Position numbers and translations under genes: made by a program. Positions 44,672 through 53,457 of a stretch of DNA of 64,000 nucleotides are shown here, one piece after another. Source of the stretch: JAJZVS01 sp963708095 (GTDB lineage Bacteria; Pseudomonadota; Alphaproteobacteria; Acetobacterales; Acetobacteraceae); NCBI GenBank assembly GCA_963708095.1, contig OY970182.1, positions 1,054,001 through 1,118,000 of the forward strand, written 5' to 3'. Under the pieces are notes generated by a model. It did not search any database and was not told where the DNA came from. It was given only the letters and a program-made list of their open reading frames with translations. The first letter of the stretch is position 1, and each line of letters opens with the position of its first letter.

Positions 44672-45538
44672 TCATCCCCCCTCCCCCGCCACCCAGGCCT
44701 CGCAGCAGGCTTTCGCCAGGGTCCGCACCCGGCCGATATAGCTCGCCCGCTCGGTCACGCTGATGACCCCGCGGGCGTCGAGCAGGTTGAACAGGTGGCT
44801 CGCCTTGATGCACTGGTCATAGGCCGGAAGCGCCAGCCGGTGGCCCAGCAGTGCCGCGCATTCGGCTTCGGCGTCGGCGAAATGCACGACCAACCGGCCA
44901 GTGTCGGCGTGCTCGAAATTGAAGGCGCTGAACTCGCGTTCCGCGCGCAGGAACACGTCCCCGTAGGTCACGCCGGCGCCGTTGAAATCGAGCGCGAAGA
45001 CGTTCTCCACGTCCTGCACGTACATCGCCAGGCGTTCCAGGCCGTAGGTCATCTCGAAGCTCGGCAGGGTGACGGGGATGCCGCCGACCTGCTGGAAATA
45101 GGTGAACTGGCCCACCTCCATCCCGTCGCACCACACCTCCCACCCCAGGCCCCAGGCGCCCAGGGTGGGGCTTTCCCAGTCGTCCTCGACGAAGCGGAAA
45201 TCGTGGCGCAGCGGATCGAGCCCAATCTCCCGGTAGCTCGCCAGCAGCAGCTCCTGCGCATCCGGCGGGCTCGGTTTCATGATGACCTGGTACTGGTAAT
45301 AGTGCTGCAGCCGGTTCGGATTCTCCCCATAGCGCCCGTCGGTGGGGCGGCGGGAGGGCTGGACGTAGGCCGCCCGCCACGGCCTGGGGCCAAGCGCCCG
45401 CAGGGTGGTCGCGGGATGGAAGGTGCCGGCGCCCATTTCCATGTCGTAGGGTTGCAGGAGCACGCAGCCTTGCCGGCTCCAGAACTGCTGGAGGCGGAGG
45501 ATCAGCTCCTGGAAGCTGGGGGCGGCGGGGCGGGACAT
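44672..45538 (-). CDS. glyQ: Glycine--tRNA ligase alpha subunit
   Basis: The 288-residue catalytic subunit of bacterial glycyl-tRNA synthetase activates glycine with ATP. It has SFQELILRLQQFWSRQGCVLLQPYDMEMGAGTFHPAT, YVQPSRRPTDGRYGENPNRLQHYYQ, WESPTLGAWGLGWEVWCDGMEV and FTYFQQVGGI, all strongly conserved class II motifs. ATG 45538 begins at MSRPAAPSFQ as in relatives. It is first in an operon with vapB, vapC, glyS and ppdK. Confidence 0.97.
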   Translation of the reverse strand: MSRPAAPSFQELILRLQQFWSRQGCVLLQPYDMEMGAGTFHPATTLRALGPRPWRAAYVQPSRRPTDGRYGENPNRLQHYYQYQVIMKPSPPDAQELLLASYREIGLDPLRHDFRFVEDDWESPTLGAWGLGWEVWCDGMEVGQFTYFQQVGGIPVTLPSFEMTYGLERLAMYVQDVENVFALDFNGAGVTYGDVFLRAEREFSAFNFEHADTGRLVVHFADAEAECAALLGHRLALPAYDQCIKASHLFNLLDARGVISVTERASYIGRVRTLAKACCEAWVAGEGG

Positions 45539-45829
45539 GCGGGGGCTCGACTGCGATCGGGGGCCCGGTAAAGCATCCCGCCCGCCCCCCGGCAAGGCGC
45601 GGGTGCTGCACCGCGGCGGGATTGAACCGCGCCGGCGGCAGCGCCATTTCGCTCGTGCCGACCCTTCGCCGGGCCGCGTCGCGGGCCGGCCGGCGGCGCT
45701 GCCCGGACCGGTCGCGGGTCGAAGGGGGCCGCGAGACAGGCCCGTCCCGTGCCGACACCGTTCCAGAGGCACCTATCGCCGGGTCGGGCTCGTCCGACCG
45801 GCGTCCCCGAGTAGAGAGACGCAGGCGTC

Positions 45830-46612
45830 ATGACCAACGAGGAACGCGATCTCATCACCGCCTTCATTGCCCGGGTGGCCGGCGTCGCGCCGCAGCCCCC
45901 CGGCGGGATGGCAAGCCCCTGGGGAAGTCCCTCGGTGCCGACCACCCAGGCCCCGCCGCTGCCGCCGATCGACCCTGAGGCTGACGCGCTGCTGGCCGCG
46001 CTGTTCCAGCGCTATCCCGAGGCGCGCTACCGGCTGGCCCAGCTCGCTTTTGTGCAGGAGCACGCGCTGGCCGCCGCACAGGGGCGGATCCACCAGCTCG
46101 AGGCCCAACTACGTCAGGCCGCCACCGCCCAGCCGCACGGCGGGTTCTTCAGCGGGCTGTTCGGCGGCGGGCGTGCCGCGCCGGCGGCCGGGCCGGCAGC
46201 GCCGCCCGGCTACCCGCCCGGCTATCCGCAAGCCGCCCCGGGCGGCTACCCGGCCGCAGCGGCGCCGGCGGGGATGTTCCCGCGCAGCGGCTCGGGCTTC
46301 CTCGGTTCGGCGCTCACGACCGCGGCCGGGGTCGCCGGCGGGCTGGTGGTCGGCAACGCACTGATGAACATGCTGTCCCCGCACGAGGCGGGATTCGGCA
46401 CGGGGTCCGACGCCGCCTGGGGCACGCAAGCGGACCCGACCGACCAGTCCGGCTGGGCCGCACCGGACCCGGCGTCCGCGCAGGACCCCTCGGCCGATCC
46501 GGGCGGCTGGGCGCCCGATCCCGCGGCAGACAACGACCCCGGCGATGGCGGCTGGGACCAGGGTGGCGGCGATTGGGACCAGGGCGGCGGTTCGGACGAC
46601 ACGCTGGTCTGA
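45830..46612 (+). CDS. DUF2076 domain-containing protein
   Basis: The 260-residue protein has the DUF2076 N-terminal region: MTNEERDLITAFIARV, then PEADALLAALFQRYPEARYRLAQLAFVQEHAL and a coiled QGRIHQLEAQL. A Pro/Gly/Ala-rich middle follows. It includes a Gly-rich hydrophobic stretch (about SALTTAAGVAGGLVVGNALMNML) that looks membrane-associated. The end is Asp/Gly/Trp-rich with a repeated WDQGGG unit. These proteins are thought to sit at the cell envelope; a role is not established. It is divergent from glyQ. Confidence 0.88.
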   Translation: MTNEERDLITAFIARVAGVAPQPPGGMASPWGSPSVPTTQAPPLPPIDPEADALLAALFQRYPEARYRLAQLAFVQEHALAAAQGRIHQLEAQLRQAATAQPHGGFFSGLFGGGRAAPAAGPAAPPGYPPGYPQAAPGGYPAAAAPAGMFPRSGSGFLGSALTTAAGVAGGLVVGNALMNMLSPHEAGFGTGSDAAWGTQADPTDQSGWAAPDPASAQDPSADPGGWAPDPAADNDPGDGGWDQGGGDWDQGGGSDDTLV

Positions 46613-46840
46613 AGGCCGGGAACGCGGCGATAACGCGACGATTCGACCGGCGCGCGCACGCGGTGGTGCCGCGACGACCGGCGGTCATCCCGCCGTGCCC
46701 CCCCGGGCCCTTACCCAGCCGCGGGGTAGCCGACTTCGCCAAGAACAAGCGGAGGTGCGTCTACTCGCAAAACGCCACCCAACTTTCGGGCGTCCCAACC
46801 TGACCGGCCGCCCCTCGCGGCCCGCGCCGCGACAGCCGCC

Positions 46841-47389
46841 TCACCCCATCCGCCACACCAGGACCCGCGCCGCCCCATGCGCCCGCTCCGCCAGCAGCGC
46901 ACCCACCGCCGGAACAGCCTCCTCGCGCCCCATCTCCGCTACCACCAGCGTCTCCACCCCAATCCACCCCGCCGCCATCAGCCGCGCCACCCCAAGCTCC
47001 ACCAGCCCCCGCCCATACGGAGGGTCCAGGAACACCAGTGCGCACCGCTCCCCCGCGGCCGCCGCCAGCACATCACCCGCCACCACGCTGCATCGGTCCC
47101 TCGCTCCGCACGCGGCAATATTCGCCCGCACCACCGCCAGCGCCGCACGGTCGTGCTCCATGAACACCGCACGCCCGGCCCCACGGGACAACGCCTCCAA
47201 CCCCATCGCCCCGGTGCCGGCAAAAGCATCAAGCACCCTCACACCCTCGATCAGGCCCCGTCCGCCCCAAGGCGCATGCAGCAGCATGCCGAACAGCGCC
47301 TGACGCACGCGATCGGCTGTCGGCCGCGTCCCCGCGCCCGCCGGCGCGGCAAGGCGCCGCCCCCGCCAAGCCCCGGCAACGATACGCAC
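46841..47389 (-). CDS. rsmD: 16S rRNA (guanine(966)-N(2))-methyltransferase RsmD
   Basis: This 182-residue enzyme methylates G966 of 16S rRNA. It starts MRIVAGAWRGRRL and has PTADRVRQALFGML, the SAM motif VLDAFAGTGAMGLEALSRGA, and the catalytic LVFLDPPYGRG. Length is normal. It is monocistronic on the minus strand, with a strong bidirectional hairpin 75 bases upstream that isolates it from the symporter gene. GC is very high. Confidence 0.95.
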   Translation of the reverse strand: MRIVAGAWRGRRLAAPAGAGTRPTADRVRQALFGMLLHAPWGGRGLIEGVRVLDAFAGTGAMGLEALSRGAGRAVFMEHDRAALAVVRANIAACGARDRCSVVAGDVLAAAAGERCALVFLDPPYGRGLVELGVARLMAAGWIGVETLVVAEMGREEAVPAVGALLAERAHGAARVLVWRMG

Positions 47390-47462
47390 TCAGCTACCCC
47401 GCGCCGCGGTGGGCGTTCCGCATCTTGCGGCAATGAGCGGAACGGCGGTGTGTTCAGGAAGA

Positions 47463-47493
47463 AAGGCCAGGGGGGCAGAGCCCCCCTGGCCTT
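47463..47493. terminator. Bidirectional hairpin terminator after the symporter operon
   Basis: AAGGCCAGGGGGG and CCCCCCTGGCCTT are perfect 13-base arms with a CAGAG loop. On the minus strand, downstream of the symporter stop (47551), the hairpin is followed by TTTCTTCC. The same GGCC...GGGGG type of hairpin occurs near 4080 and 13920. Confidence 0.7.
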
Positions 47494-47550
47494 GCTTTCT
47501 GGATAAGCCGCTCACCCCGCCCGTTGGCGCAACGATGGGGAAAGCGCGCC

Positions 47551-49083
47551 TCAGGCGTAGTCCGCCGCGACCGTGACGTCCTGGGCGCGGTCCGGGGCGA
47601 TTGCGTTCAGCACCGGCGACAGCACCACGGCGACGACCAGGTTTGCGACCAGCGAGGACAGGGCGATGTAGCAGGGCACCACGACGCCCAGGATGTGCAG
47701 CGGGTAGATCGGCGCGAAGCCGACCGAGGCAGCCATCCACGTGCCGAGCCCGAAGCCGACGGCCCAACCGATCAGCAGCGCCCATCCGTTCAGCATCCGC
47801 GTGTAGAGCGCGAGCAGCACCGACGGCAGGGTCTGGATGATCCAGACGCCGCCGAGCAACTGGAGGTAGAGCGCGAATTTCAGCGGCAGCGCGAAGATGA
47901 ACACGAGCGCCCCGGCCTTTACCAGGAGAGAGACGATTTTGGCCACCCCGCTCTCCTGTGCGTCCGTGCAGATGGGGTTGATGAACTCCCGGTATATGTT
48001 GCGGGTAAAGATGTTGGCGGTGGCGATCGACATGATAGCCGCCGGCACCAGCGCACCGATCGCGATGGCGGCGAAGCCCACGCCCACGAACCAGGACGGG
48101 AAGGAATGTAGCAGCAGCGCCGGCACCGCGAAGCTGTTGCTGAACAGCTTGAACCCGCCGGCGAATTCCGGCATCGCCGCCACTCCGGCTGCCACCGCCA
48201 TGAAGCCGAGCAGGGACAACAGCCCCAGCATCATCGAATAGGCCGGCAGGATCGCCGCGTTGCGCCGGATCACCCGCGCCCCGGAGGCGCCGAGCACGCC
48301 GGTGATCGAGTGCGGATACAGGAACAGGGCCAGTGCCGAGCCCAGCGCCAGGCTCGCATAGGCGCCGAACGCTCCCCACGACTCGCTCGGCGGGTGCGGC
48401 AGCAGCAGCTTGGCCGGCGGGATGGCGGCGAAGATCTTGCCGAACCCGCCGAGCTGGGTCGGGATCACCACGATCGCCACGATCACGGTGAGGTAGATCA
48501 GCAGATCCTTCACCACCGCGATCATCGCCGGCGCGCGCAGGCCAGAGGTGTAGGTGAAGGCGGCGAGGATCACGAAGGCGATGATCAGCGGCAGGTCGCC
48601 GGCCAGGCCCGCGCCATGGATGCCCATCGCCCCGATCACCACCTGGATGCCGACAAGCTGCAGCGCGATATAGGGCATGGTAGCAAGGATGCCGGTGACG
48701 CCGATGGCGAGCGCAAGCCAGCGGTTGCCGAACCGCCCGCGCACGAAATCCGCCGCCGTGACGTAGCCGTGCTTGTGGCAGACCGACCACAGACGCGGGA
48801 ACACCAGATAGAGGATCGGGTACACCATGATGGTGTACGGCACCGCGAAGAAGCCGACCGCGCCGGCGCCGAACAGCAGCGCCGGTACCGCGATGAAGGT
48901 GTAGGCGGTATAGAGATCGCCGCCGAGCAGGAACCAGGTGACCCAGGTGCCGAAGCGGCGCCCGCCCAGGCCCCATTCATGCAGCAGGGTCAGATCGCCG
49001 CGCCGCCAGCGCGCCGCGGCGAAGCCGAGCACCGCGACCGCCAGGAACAGGGCTATGAAGACCACGAGTGCGACGGTGTTCAT
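47551..49083 (-). CDS. Sodium:solute symporter family permease (MctP-like monocarboxylate carrier)
   Basis: This 510-residue membrane protein has about 13 hydrophobic segments and belongs to the SSS family. Marks include WGLGGRRFGTWVTWFLLGGDLYTAYTFIAVP, a typical sodium-site region, FALYPHSITGVLGA-like segments and SIATANIFTRNIYREFINP. The pairing with a small DUF3311 protein four bases upstream is typical of MctP-type carriers of pyruvate, lactate or other monocarboxylates; the substrate is inferred from that. ATG 49083 is preceded by GAGGAG. Confidence 0.9.
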   Translation of the reverse strand: MNTVALVVFIALFLAVAVLGFAAARWRRGDLTLLHEWGLGGRRFGTWVTWFLLGGDLYTAYTFIAVPALLFGAGAVGFFAVPYTIMVYPILYLVFPRLWSVCHKHGYVTAADFVRGRFGNRWLALAIGVTGILATMPYIALQLVGIQVVIGAMGIHGAGLAGDLPLIIAFVILAAFTYTSGLRAPAMIAVVKDLLIYLTVIVAIVVIPTQLGGFGKIFAAIPPAKLLLPHPPSESWGAFGAYASLALGSALALFLYPHSITGVLGASGARVIRRNAAILPAYSMMLGLLSLLGFMAVAAGVAAMPEFAGGFKLFSNSFAVPALLLHSFPSWFVGVGFAAIAIGALVPAAIMSIATANIFTRNIYREFINPICTDAQESGVAKIVSLLVKAGALVFIFALPLKFALYLQLLGGVWIIQTLPSVLLALYTRMLNGWALLIGWAVGFGLGTWMAASVGFAPIYPLHILGVVVPCYIALSSLVANLVVAVVLSPVLNAIAPDRAQDVTVAADYA

Positions 49084-49087
49084 GGCC

Positions 49088-49297
49088 TTACTCCTCGCCT
49101 CCATGGGCCGGCGTACGATGTTCCAGCAGATAGACGATGCCGATCACGCCCACGCTGAGCACCACCCAGAGAAGCTGGTACCAATAGAAGAAGGGGAACG
49201 ACAGCACCCGCGGTTCGGTACGGTCGTAGAAGGGTACCCACAGCACCGCAACGAACGGGATGATGAGCAGGATGCGCGCCCAGTGCCAGCGATGCAT
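49088..49297 (-). CDS. DUF3311 small membrane protein
   Basis: The 69-residue protein has two hydrophobic segments (about residues 8-22 and 39-58) separated by YDRTEPRVLSFPFFYW, the DUF3311 motif. Such proteins pair with sodium:solute symporters and may help assembly or stability, by analogy with YhdT/PanF. It ends four bases before the symporter start, so the two are co-translated. Confidence 0.9.
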   Translation of the reverse strand: MHRWHWARILLIIPFVAVLWVPFYDRTEPRVLSFPFFYWYQLLWVVLSVGVIGIVYLLEHRTPAHGGEE

Positions 49298-49445
49298 CGT
49301 GGAAGTTCCTTTCCTGGCGTTGACCGGGGACGTGCAGCCCCGTGGACCCTCGTGCGCCGCGGGCAGCGCCGGGCATGCGCCCCGAGGGGCGCATGGTGCA
49401 TTGCCGCGTCGCCGTCCCCGCCCGGGGCGGGAACGGACCGGGGGT

Positions 49446-50345
49446 CTAGCGCCCCGGTGCCCGCGGGTAAAGCGGTTGTAACCCGGCGGTAGCGGCGGAT
49501 CGTCCCGCGGGCGGTGCGGCGGCGCTTGCCCCGGCCTGCCGGGCCAGCCGCCGCAGCCGCCGGCGCAGCAGGTGCCAGGCCCCGTGCGCGGTCAGCGCGG
49601 ACAGCCGCCCGCGCGGCGGCAGCCCGACCGCCTTGAAGATCATGCCCATGCCGCGCTGGACGTGGCGGAACCGGTAGTAGCCGATCGCGCCGGCCATGTA
49701 GGCGGCCGAACAGCGCTCCCTGGCATAGGTCACGTCCGCCGCTTCATTGCCGCAGTGCCAGGCGTAGGCGAGCTCGTCGTCCTCGCTTTCGCCGATTCGC
49801 CCGGCAGCGATCCTGAGCCGGCGCAGCAGCCCGATCTGCTCGCGCCCGAGGTAGCGGCGCATATGGTCGTAGAACAGCTTGAAGTGGCGGAACTCGTCGG
49901 CGGCGACCTGCTGGCAGATCTGGCGCAGCACCGGCTCGTCCGTGCTTTCGGCAAGCGCGGTGTAGTAGGAGGAGGTGCCGGTTTCGACCATGCAGCGGGC
50001 AATCAGCTCCCCGGTGCGCGAGCCGCGTACCGAGGCGGGAGCATCGAGTGGGATCTGGTAGCCGGTCTTGAAGCGAACGAAGGCGGCGGGGAAATCCCAG
50101 GTCGGATCGGCAAGCTGCGCCCAGCGGCCGAGCGCCTCGCCGTGCTGCACCTCCTCGCCCGCCCAGCGATCGGCGGCGGCGCAGAAATTCGGGTCGTCGT
50201 GGAATACCCGGTTGAGATACGTCGCGTAGTCGGCGCCGTTGCGCTCCACCAGGGCCGCGGCCTTGACGAGGGGCACGACGGCGGGATCGACCTTGGCGGG
50301 GTCGAACCGGTTCCAGGCGAGTTGGTCGATCTGCCAGTGCTTCAT
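49446..50345 (-). CDS. Ferritin-like di-iron protein
   Basis: This 299-residue helical protein has two Glu-x-x-His metal sites. WAGEEVQHGEALGRW and AADEFRHFKLFYDHM give EExxH and DExxH, with earlier glutamates in LVERNGADYATYL and MVETGTSSYYTAL as partners. That is the four-helix di-iron pattern found in acyl-ACP desaturase and rubrerythrin relatives. A basic Arg-rich C-terminus follows. I start at ATG 50345; the frame is open upstream to 50486 through the repeat. No redox partner lies nearby, so whether it desaturates, oxygenates or stores iron is open. Confidence 0.8.
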   Translation of the reverse strand: MKHWQIDQLAWNRFDPAKVDPAVVPLVKAAALVERNGADYATYLNRVFHDDPNFCAAADRWAGEEVQHGEALGRWAQLADPTWDFPAAFVRFKTGYQIPLDAPASVRGSRTGELIARCMVETGTSSYYTALAESTDEPVLRQICQQVAADEFRHFKLFYDHMRRYLGREQIGLLRRLRIAAGRIGESEDDELAYAWHCGNEAADVTYARERCSAAYMAGAIGYYRFRHVQRGMGMIFKAVGLPPRGRLSALTAHGAWHLLRRRLRRLARQAGASAAAPPAGRSAATAGLQPLYPRAPGR

Positions 50346-50444
50346 GATCTGGTAGTTTACCCTGTGGCCGCGGCGCGGGCCAAGCGGCGCCTGCCGCCGC
50401 TTGGCCCCGGCGGGCGGAAGAAGCGGGGCGCCAGAGCGAGCCGC

Positions 50445-50660
50445 CCGCAGGGGAATCGGGGGAACCGGAAAATCGGCGCGGACCACGCCTTCTTTACCTC
50501 TCCCGCTCTGCGGGAGAGGTCGGTTCGCGGAGCGAACTGGGTGAGGGTCCCGTGCGTCGCGCCCTCACCCGCCGTGCTGCGCACGGCGACCTCTCCCGCA
50601 GCGCGGGAGAGGTGAAGAAGCCGCCACCCGCGCGATTGCCCTGGAGCCGCCCGGCGGCCC
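50445..50660. repeat. Double copy of the dispersed palindromic repeat
   Basis: Two copies face each other across ~50 bases. The left reads GGGGAATCGGG, GAACCGGAAAATCGGCGCGG, CTTCTTTACCTCTCCCGC-TC-TGCGGGAGAGGT. The right carries GACCTCTCCCGC-AGC-GCGGGAGAGGTGAAGAAG, CGCGCGATTGCCCTGG. The centre has GGTGAGGGTC and CCCTCACCC as a further inverted pair. This parallels the element at 3351-3545. It lies between the di-iron protein and tRNA-Leu. Confidence 0.85.
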
Positions 50661-50727
50661 GCTTGCCGGCCCGGGACGGACCGGGTAAAGCCCGCGCACG
50701 GCCGCGGGCCGGCCGGCGGGCCGTCCG

Positions 50728-50810
50728 GCGGGCGTGGTGGAATGGCAGACACGCCAGATTTAGGTTCTGGTGGCGCAAGCCGTGGGGGTTCGAGTCCCCC
50801 GCCCGCACCA
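50728..50810 (+). tRNA. tRNA-Leu (anticodon UAG)
   Basis: GCGGGCG pairs with CGCCCGC, and CCA is encoded. The anticodon arm is CCAGA-TTTAGGT-TCTGG, giving UAG. A long variable arm (TGGCGCAAGCCG) marks a class II tRNA. The T arm appears one base short: after GGGGG-TTCGAGT only CCCCC remains for both the T stem and the first acceptor pair. The D loop is also short. It lies 55 bases upstream of tig. Confidence 0.9.
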
Positions 50811-50865
50811 CGCGGGGGCGGCCGCCGGACGACGACAGAGCATTCACTGGAGAGTTCCGAAGCCG

Positions 50866-52371
50866 ATGCAGGTCACCGAGACGCTCGCCGAAGGGCTGAA
50901 GCGCGCCTACACCGTCGTGATCCCGGGCACGGAGGTGGAAAGCCGCCGCGCCGCCCGCTTCGCCGATCTCGGCAAGACCGTGCGGCTGCCCGGCTTCCGT
51001 CCGGGCAAGGTGCCGCTGCCGGTGCTGCGCCAGCGCTACGGCTCCGCCGTCACCGCCGAGGTCATCGAGCAGACGGTATCCGATTCCACCCGCCAGGTGC
51101 TGAGCGATCGCGGCCTGCGTCCCGCGCTGCAGCCGAAGATCGATCTGATCGATGCCGAGGCGGTGCAGGAGCGCGCGTTCCCGGCCCACGACCTCGCCTT
51201 CAAGGTCGAGCTCGAAGTGCTGCCGGAGATCGCGCTGCCCGATTTCGCCGCTGTCGCCCTCACCCGCCTCAAGGCGGAGGTGACGGACGAGGCGGTGGCC
51301 AAGGCGCTCGGCAACCTCGCCGATCGCAACCGGACCCTGGTCGACCTTACGCCCGAGGAACTGGGCGAGCGCGGTGCGGCGAAGGGAGAAGTGCTGAAGC
51401 TCGACTATGCCGGCCGGGTGGAGGGCACCGCGTTCCCCGGCGGCACCGCGAGCGACGCCGATGTGGAAGTGGGCGGGTCCGGCTTCATCGAAGGCTTCTC
51501 CGAGCAGCTTGAAGGCCTGCGCCCGGGCGAGACGCGCACGATCACGGTGCGCTTCCCCGAGCCGTACGGCGCTGCCGATCTCGCCGGCAAGGAAGCGCAG
51601 TTCGAAATCACCGCCAAGGCGATCCGCCGGTCGGACGTCCCCGCGATCGATGACGAGCTGGCGAAGCGGCTGAGCTTCGATACGCTCGATGAGCTCAAGG
51701 ACCTGATCCGCACCCAGTTGCAGCGCGAATACGACCAGCTTGGCCGGATGCGGCTGAAGCGGGAGTTGCTCGACCGGCTGAACGAGCTTGCCGTCTTCCC
51801 CGCGCCCGAAGGACTGGTGGAGGCGGAGTTCAGCCAGATCTGGGCCCGGCTCGACGCCGACCGCCAGGCCGGACGGCTGGACGCCGAGGACCAGACCAAG
51901 GACGAGGCAACCCTGCGCAGCGAATACCGCGCGATCGCCGACCGCCGGGTGCGGCTCGGCCTCCTGCTGGCCGAGACCGGCCGCACCCACAACATCATCG
52001 TGGCGCCGGAAGAAATGACCCGCGCCGTGCGCGCCGAAGCGTCCCGGTATCCCGGCCAGGAAGCCCAGGTCTTCGAGTTCTTCCGCAAGAATCCGCAAGC
52101 CGCCGAGACCCTGCGCGGGCCCCTGTTCGAGGACAAGGTGATCGATTTCGTGCTGGAGCTGGCGCAAATCACCGACCGTCCGGTGGCGCCCGAGGCGCTG
52201 GCCGAGGACGCGGAGGGTGCGGCGTCGGACGGCGGGACCTCGGCCGACGCGGCGGCGCAGGCCCCCACGGCGAACGCCGCGCCCGCCGCCGACGCATCGG
52301 CCCCCGCCGGACCCGCGACCGAGGCGCCGGCTACCGAGGCGCGGGCTACCGACACACCGCCTGCGGGCTGA
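50866..52371 (+). CDS. tig: Trigger factor
   Basis: This 501-residue ribosome-associated chaperone holds nascent chains and has prolyl isomerase activity. The ribosome-docking signature is LPGFRPGKVP (residues 41-50). The FKBP-like domain is KGEVLKLDYAGRVEGTAF to GKEAQFEI (about 165-245). The C-terminal helical arms follow, with FFRKNPQAAETLRGPLFEDKVIDFVLELA. The last ~50 residues are Ala/Pro/Thr-rich with a repeated EAPATEA-like unit, a low-complexity tail. It is the first gene of the tig-clpP-clpX-lon-hupB block. Confidence 0.97.
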   Translation: MQVTETLAEGLKRAYTVVIPGTEVESRRAARFADLGKTVRLPGFRPGKVPLPVLRQRYGSAVTAEVIEQTVSDSTRQVLSDRGLRPALQPKIDLIDAEAVQERAFPAHDLAFKVELEVLPEIALPDFAAVALTRLKAEVTDEAVAKALGNLADRNRTLVDLTPEELGERGAAKGEVLKLDYAGRVEGTAFPGGTASDADVEVGGSGFIEGFSEQLEGLRPGETRTITVRFPEPYGAADLAGKEAQFEITAKAIRRSDVPAIDDELAKRLSFDTLDELKDLIRTQLQREYDQLGRMRLKRELLDRLNELAVFPAPEGLVEAEFSQIWARLDADRQAGRLDAEDQTKDEATLRSEYRAIADRRVRLGLLLAETGRTHNIIVAPEEMTRAVRAEASRYPGQEAQVFEFFRKNPQAAETLRGPLFEDKVIDFVLELAQITDRPVAPEALAEDAEGAASDGGTSADAAAQAPTANAAPAADASAPAGPATEAPATEARATDTPPAG

Positions 52372-52463
52372 CCGCCGGCTGCTCGCTGACGAACACCCGG
52401 GTCGCTCCGGCCTGCTTTCACAACGGCCGGCGGCTTCCTATGTTCACGTCCAGTCGATCAGAC

Positions 52464-52505
52464 CACCCAGTTTCGTCGCACACCCAGTTTCGTCGCACAC
52501 CCAGT
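52464..52505. repeat. 17-bp tandem repeat upstream of clpP
   Basis: The unit CACCCAGTTTCGTCGCA occurs twice in tandem (52464-52480 and 52481-52497) and is followed by a partial third (CACCCAGTC). It lies 20 bases before the clpP start and may shift promoter or ribosome-site spacing. Confidence 0.85.
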
Positions 52506-52525
52506 CAGGCCGCGAAGGTGCCATC

Positions 52526-53170
52526 ATGAGGGATCCAGATCCCGTTCAGACCTACGTCAACACCCTGGTCCCGATGGTGGTCGAACAGACCGCCCGGGGC
52601 GAGCGGGCGTTCGACATCTACTCGAGGCTGCTCAAGGAGCGGATCGTGTTTCTGACCGGAGCGGTCTTCGACGAGGTCAGCAGCCTCGTCTGCGCCCAGT
52701 TGCTGTTCCTGGAGTCGGAAAACCCGAGCAAGGACATCTCGTTCTACATCAACAGCCCGGGCGGGGTCGTTTCCGCCGGCCTCGCGATCTACGACACCAT
52801 GCAGTACATCCGTAGTCCGGTGAGCACGGTGTGCATCGGCATGGCCGCCTCGATGGGCAGCCTGCTGCTCACGGCCGGAGCGAAGGGCAAGCGGTACGCG
52901 CTGCCGAACGCGCGGATCATGGTGCACCAGCCGTCGGGCGGGGCGCAGGGCCAGGCGACCGACATCGAGATCCAGGCACGCGAGATCCTGTCGCTGCGCA
53001 AGCGCCTGAACGAGATCTACGTCCGCCACACCGGCCAGCCGATCGAAGCGATCGAGCGCAAGCTGGAGCGCGACAGCTACATGTCGGCCGAGGAAGCGCG
53101 CGATTTCGGCCTGGTCGACCAGGTGGTCGAAAGCCGCCCGACACCGGTCGAGGACGCCGCGAAGTCCTGA
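52526..53170 (+). CDS. clpP: ATP-dependent Clp protease proteolytic subunit
   Basis: This 214-residue serine protease forms the barrel that works with ClpX/ClpA. The catalytic serine is in CIGMAASMGSLLL and the histidine in IMVHQPSGG; the aspartate is in the RDSYMSAEEARDFGLVD region. ILFLTGAV-like KERIVFLTGAVFDE and SKDISFYINSPGG are standard. ATG 52526 begins at MRDPDPVQTYV, the normal family start. It is followed by clpX after 287 bases. Confidence 0.97.
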   Translation: MRDPDPVQTYVNTLVPMVVEQTARGERAFDIYSRLLKERIVFLTGAVFDEVSSLVCAQLLFLESENPSKDISFYINSPGGVVSAGLAIYDTMQYIRSPVSTVCIGMAASMGSLLLTAGAKGKRYALPNARIMVHQPSGGAQGQATDIEIQAREILSLRKRLNEIYVRHTGQPIEAIERKLERDSYMSAEEARDFGLVDQVVESRPTPVEDAAKS

Positions 53171-53390
53171 CCGAAGACTGCCCACCCCGGCGCCGCACGG
53201 CGCCCAGGGGTGCGCAGGGCGCGGTCTTGCGACCGGGACGGTTCGGCACAAGTTTTGCTTCCCTTGACTTCCTTCCGTGAGCGGCCGGCCGGCGGGGAAC
53301 CGCCGTCCGCCCTGCCCCGCCGGCATTGTGCCGATCGGGGCCGACGAAAGCTGGCGGGGATTCTTCCCGCCCCCCTGGCCGGGCCGGTCC

Positions 53391-53420
53391 TTGTCCGGCT
53401 CGCCCCGGGGGGGTTAGACT
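53391..53420 (+). promoter_or_regulatory. Candidate promoter of clpX
   Basis: TTGTCC (53391-53396), an 18-base spacer and TAGACT (53415-53420) form a plausible sigma70 promoter 37 bases before the clpX start. clpX may thus be transcribed apart from clpP. This is a pattern match only. Confidence 0.4.
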
Positions 53421-53457
53421 GAGATTTGGTCCCAGCCCGAGCGGGACAGGAGTGCGC

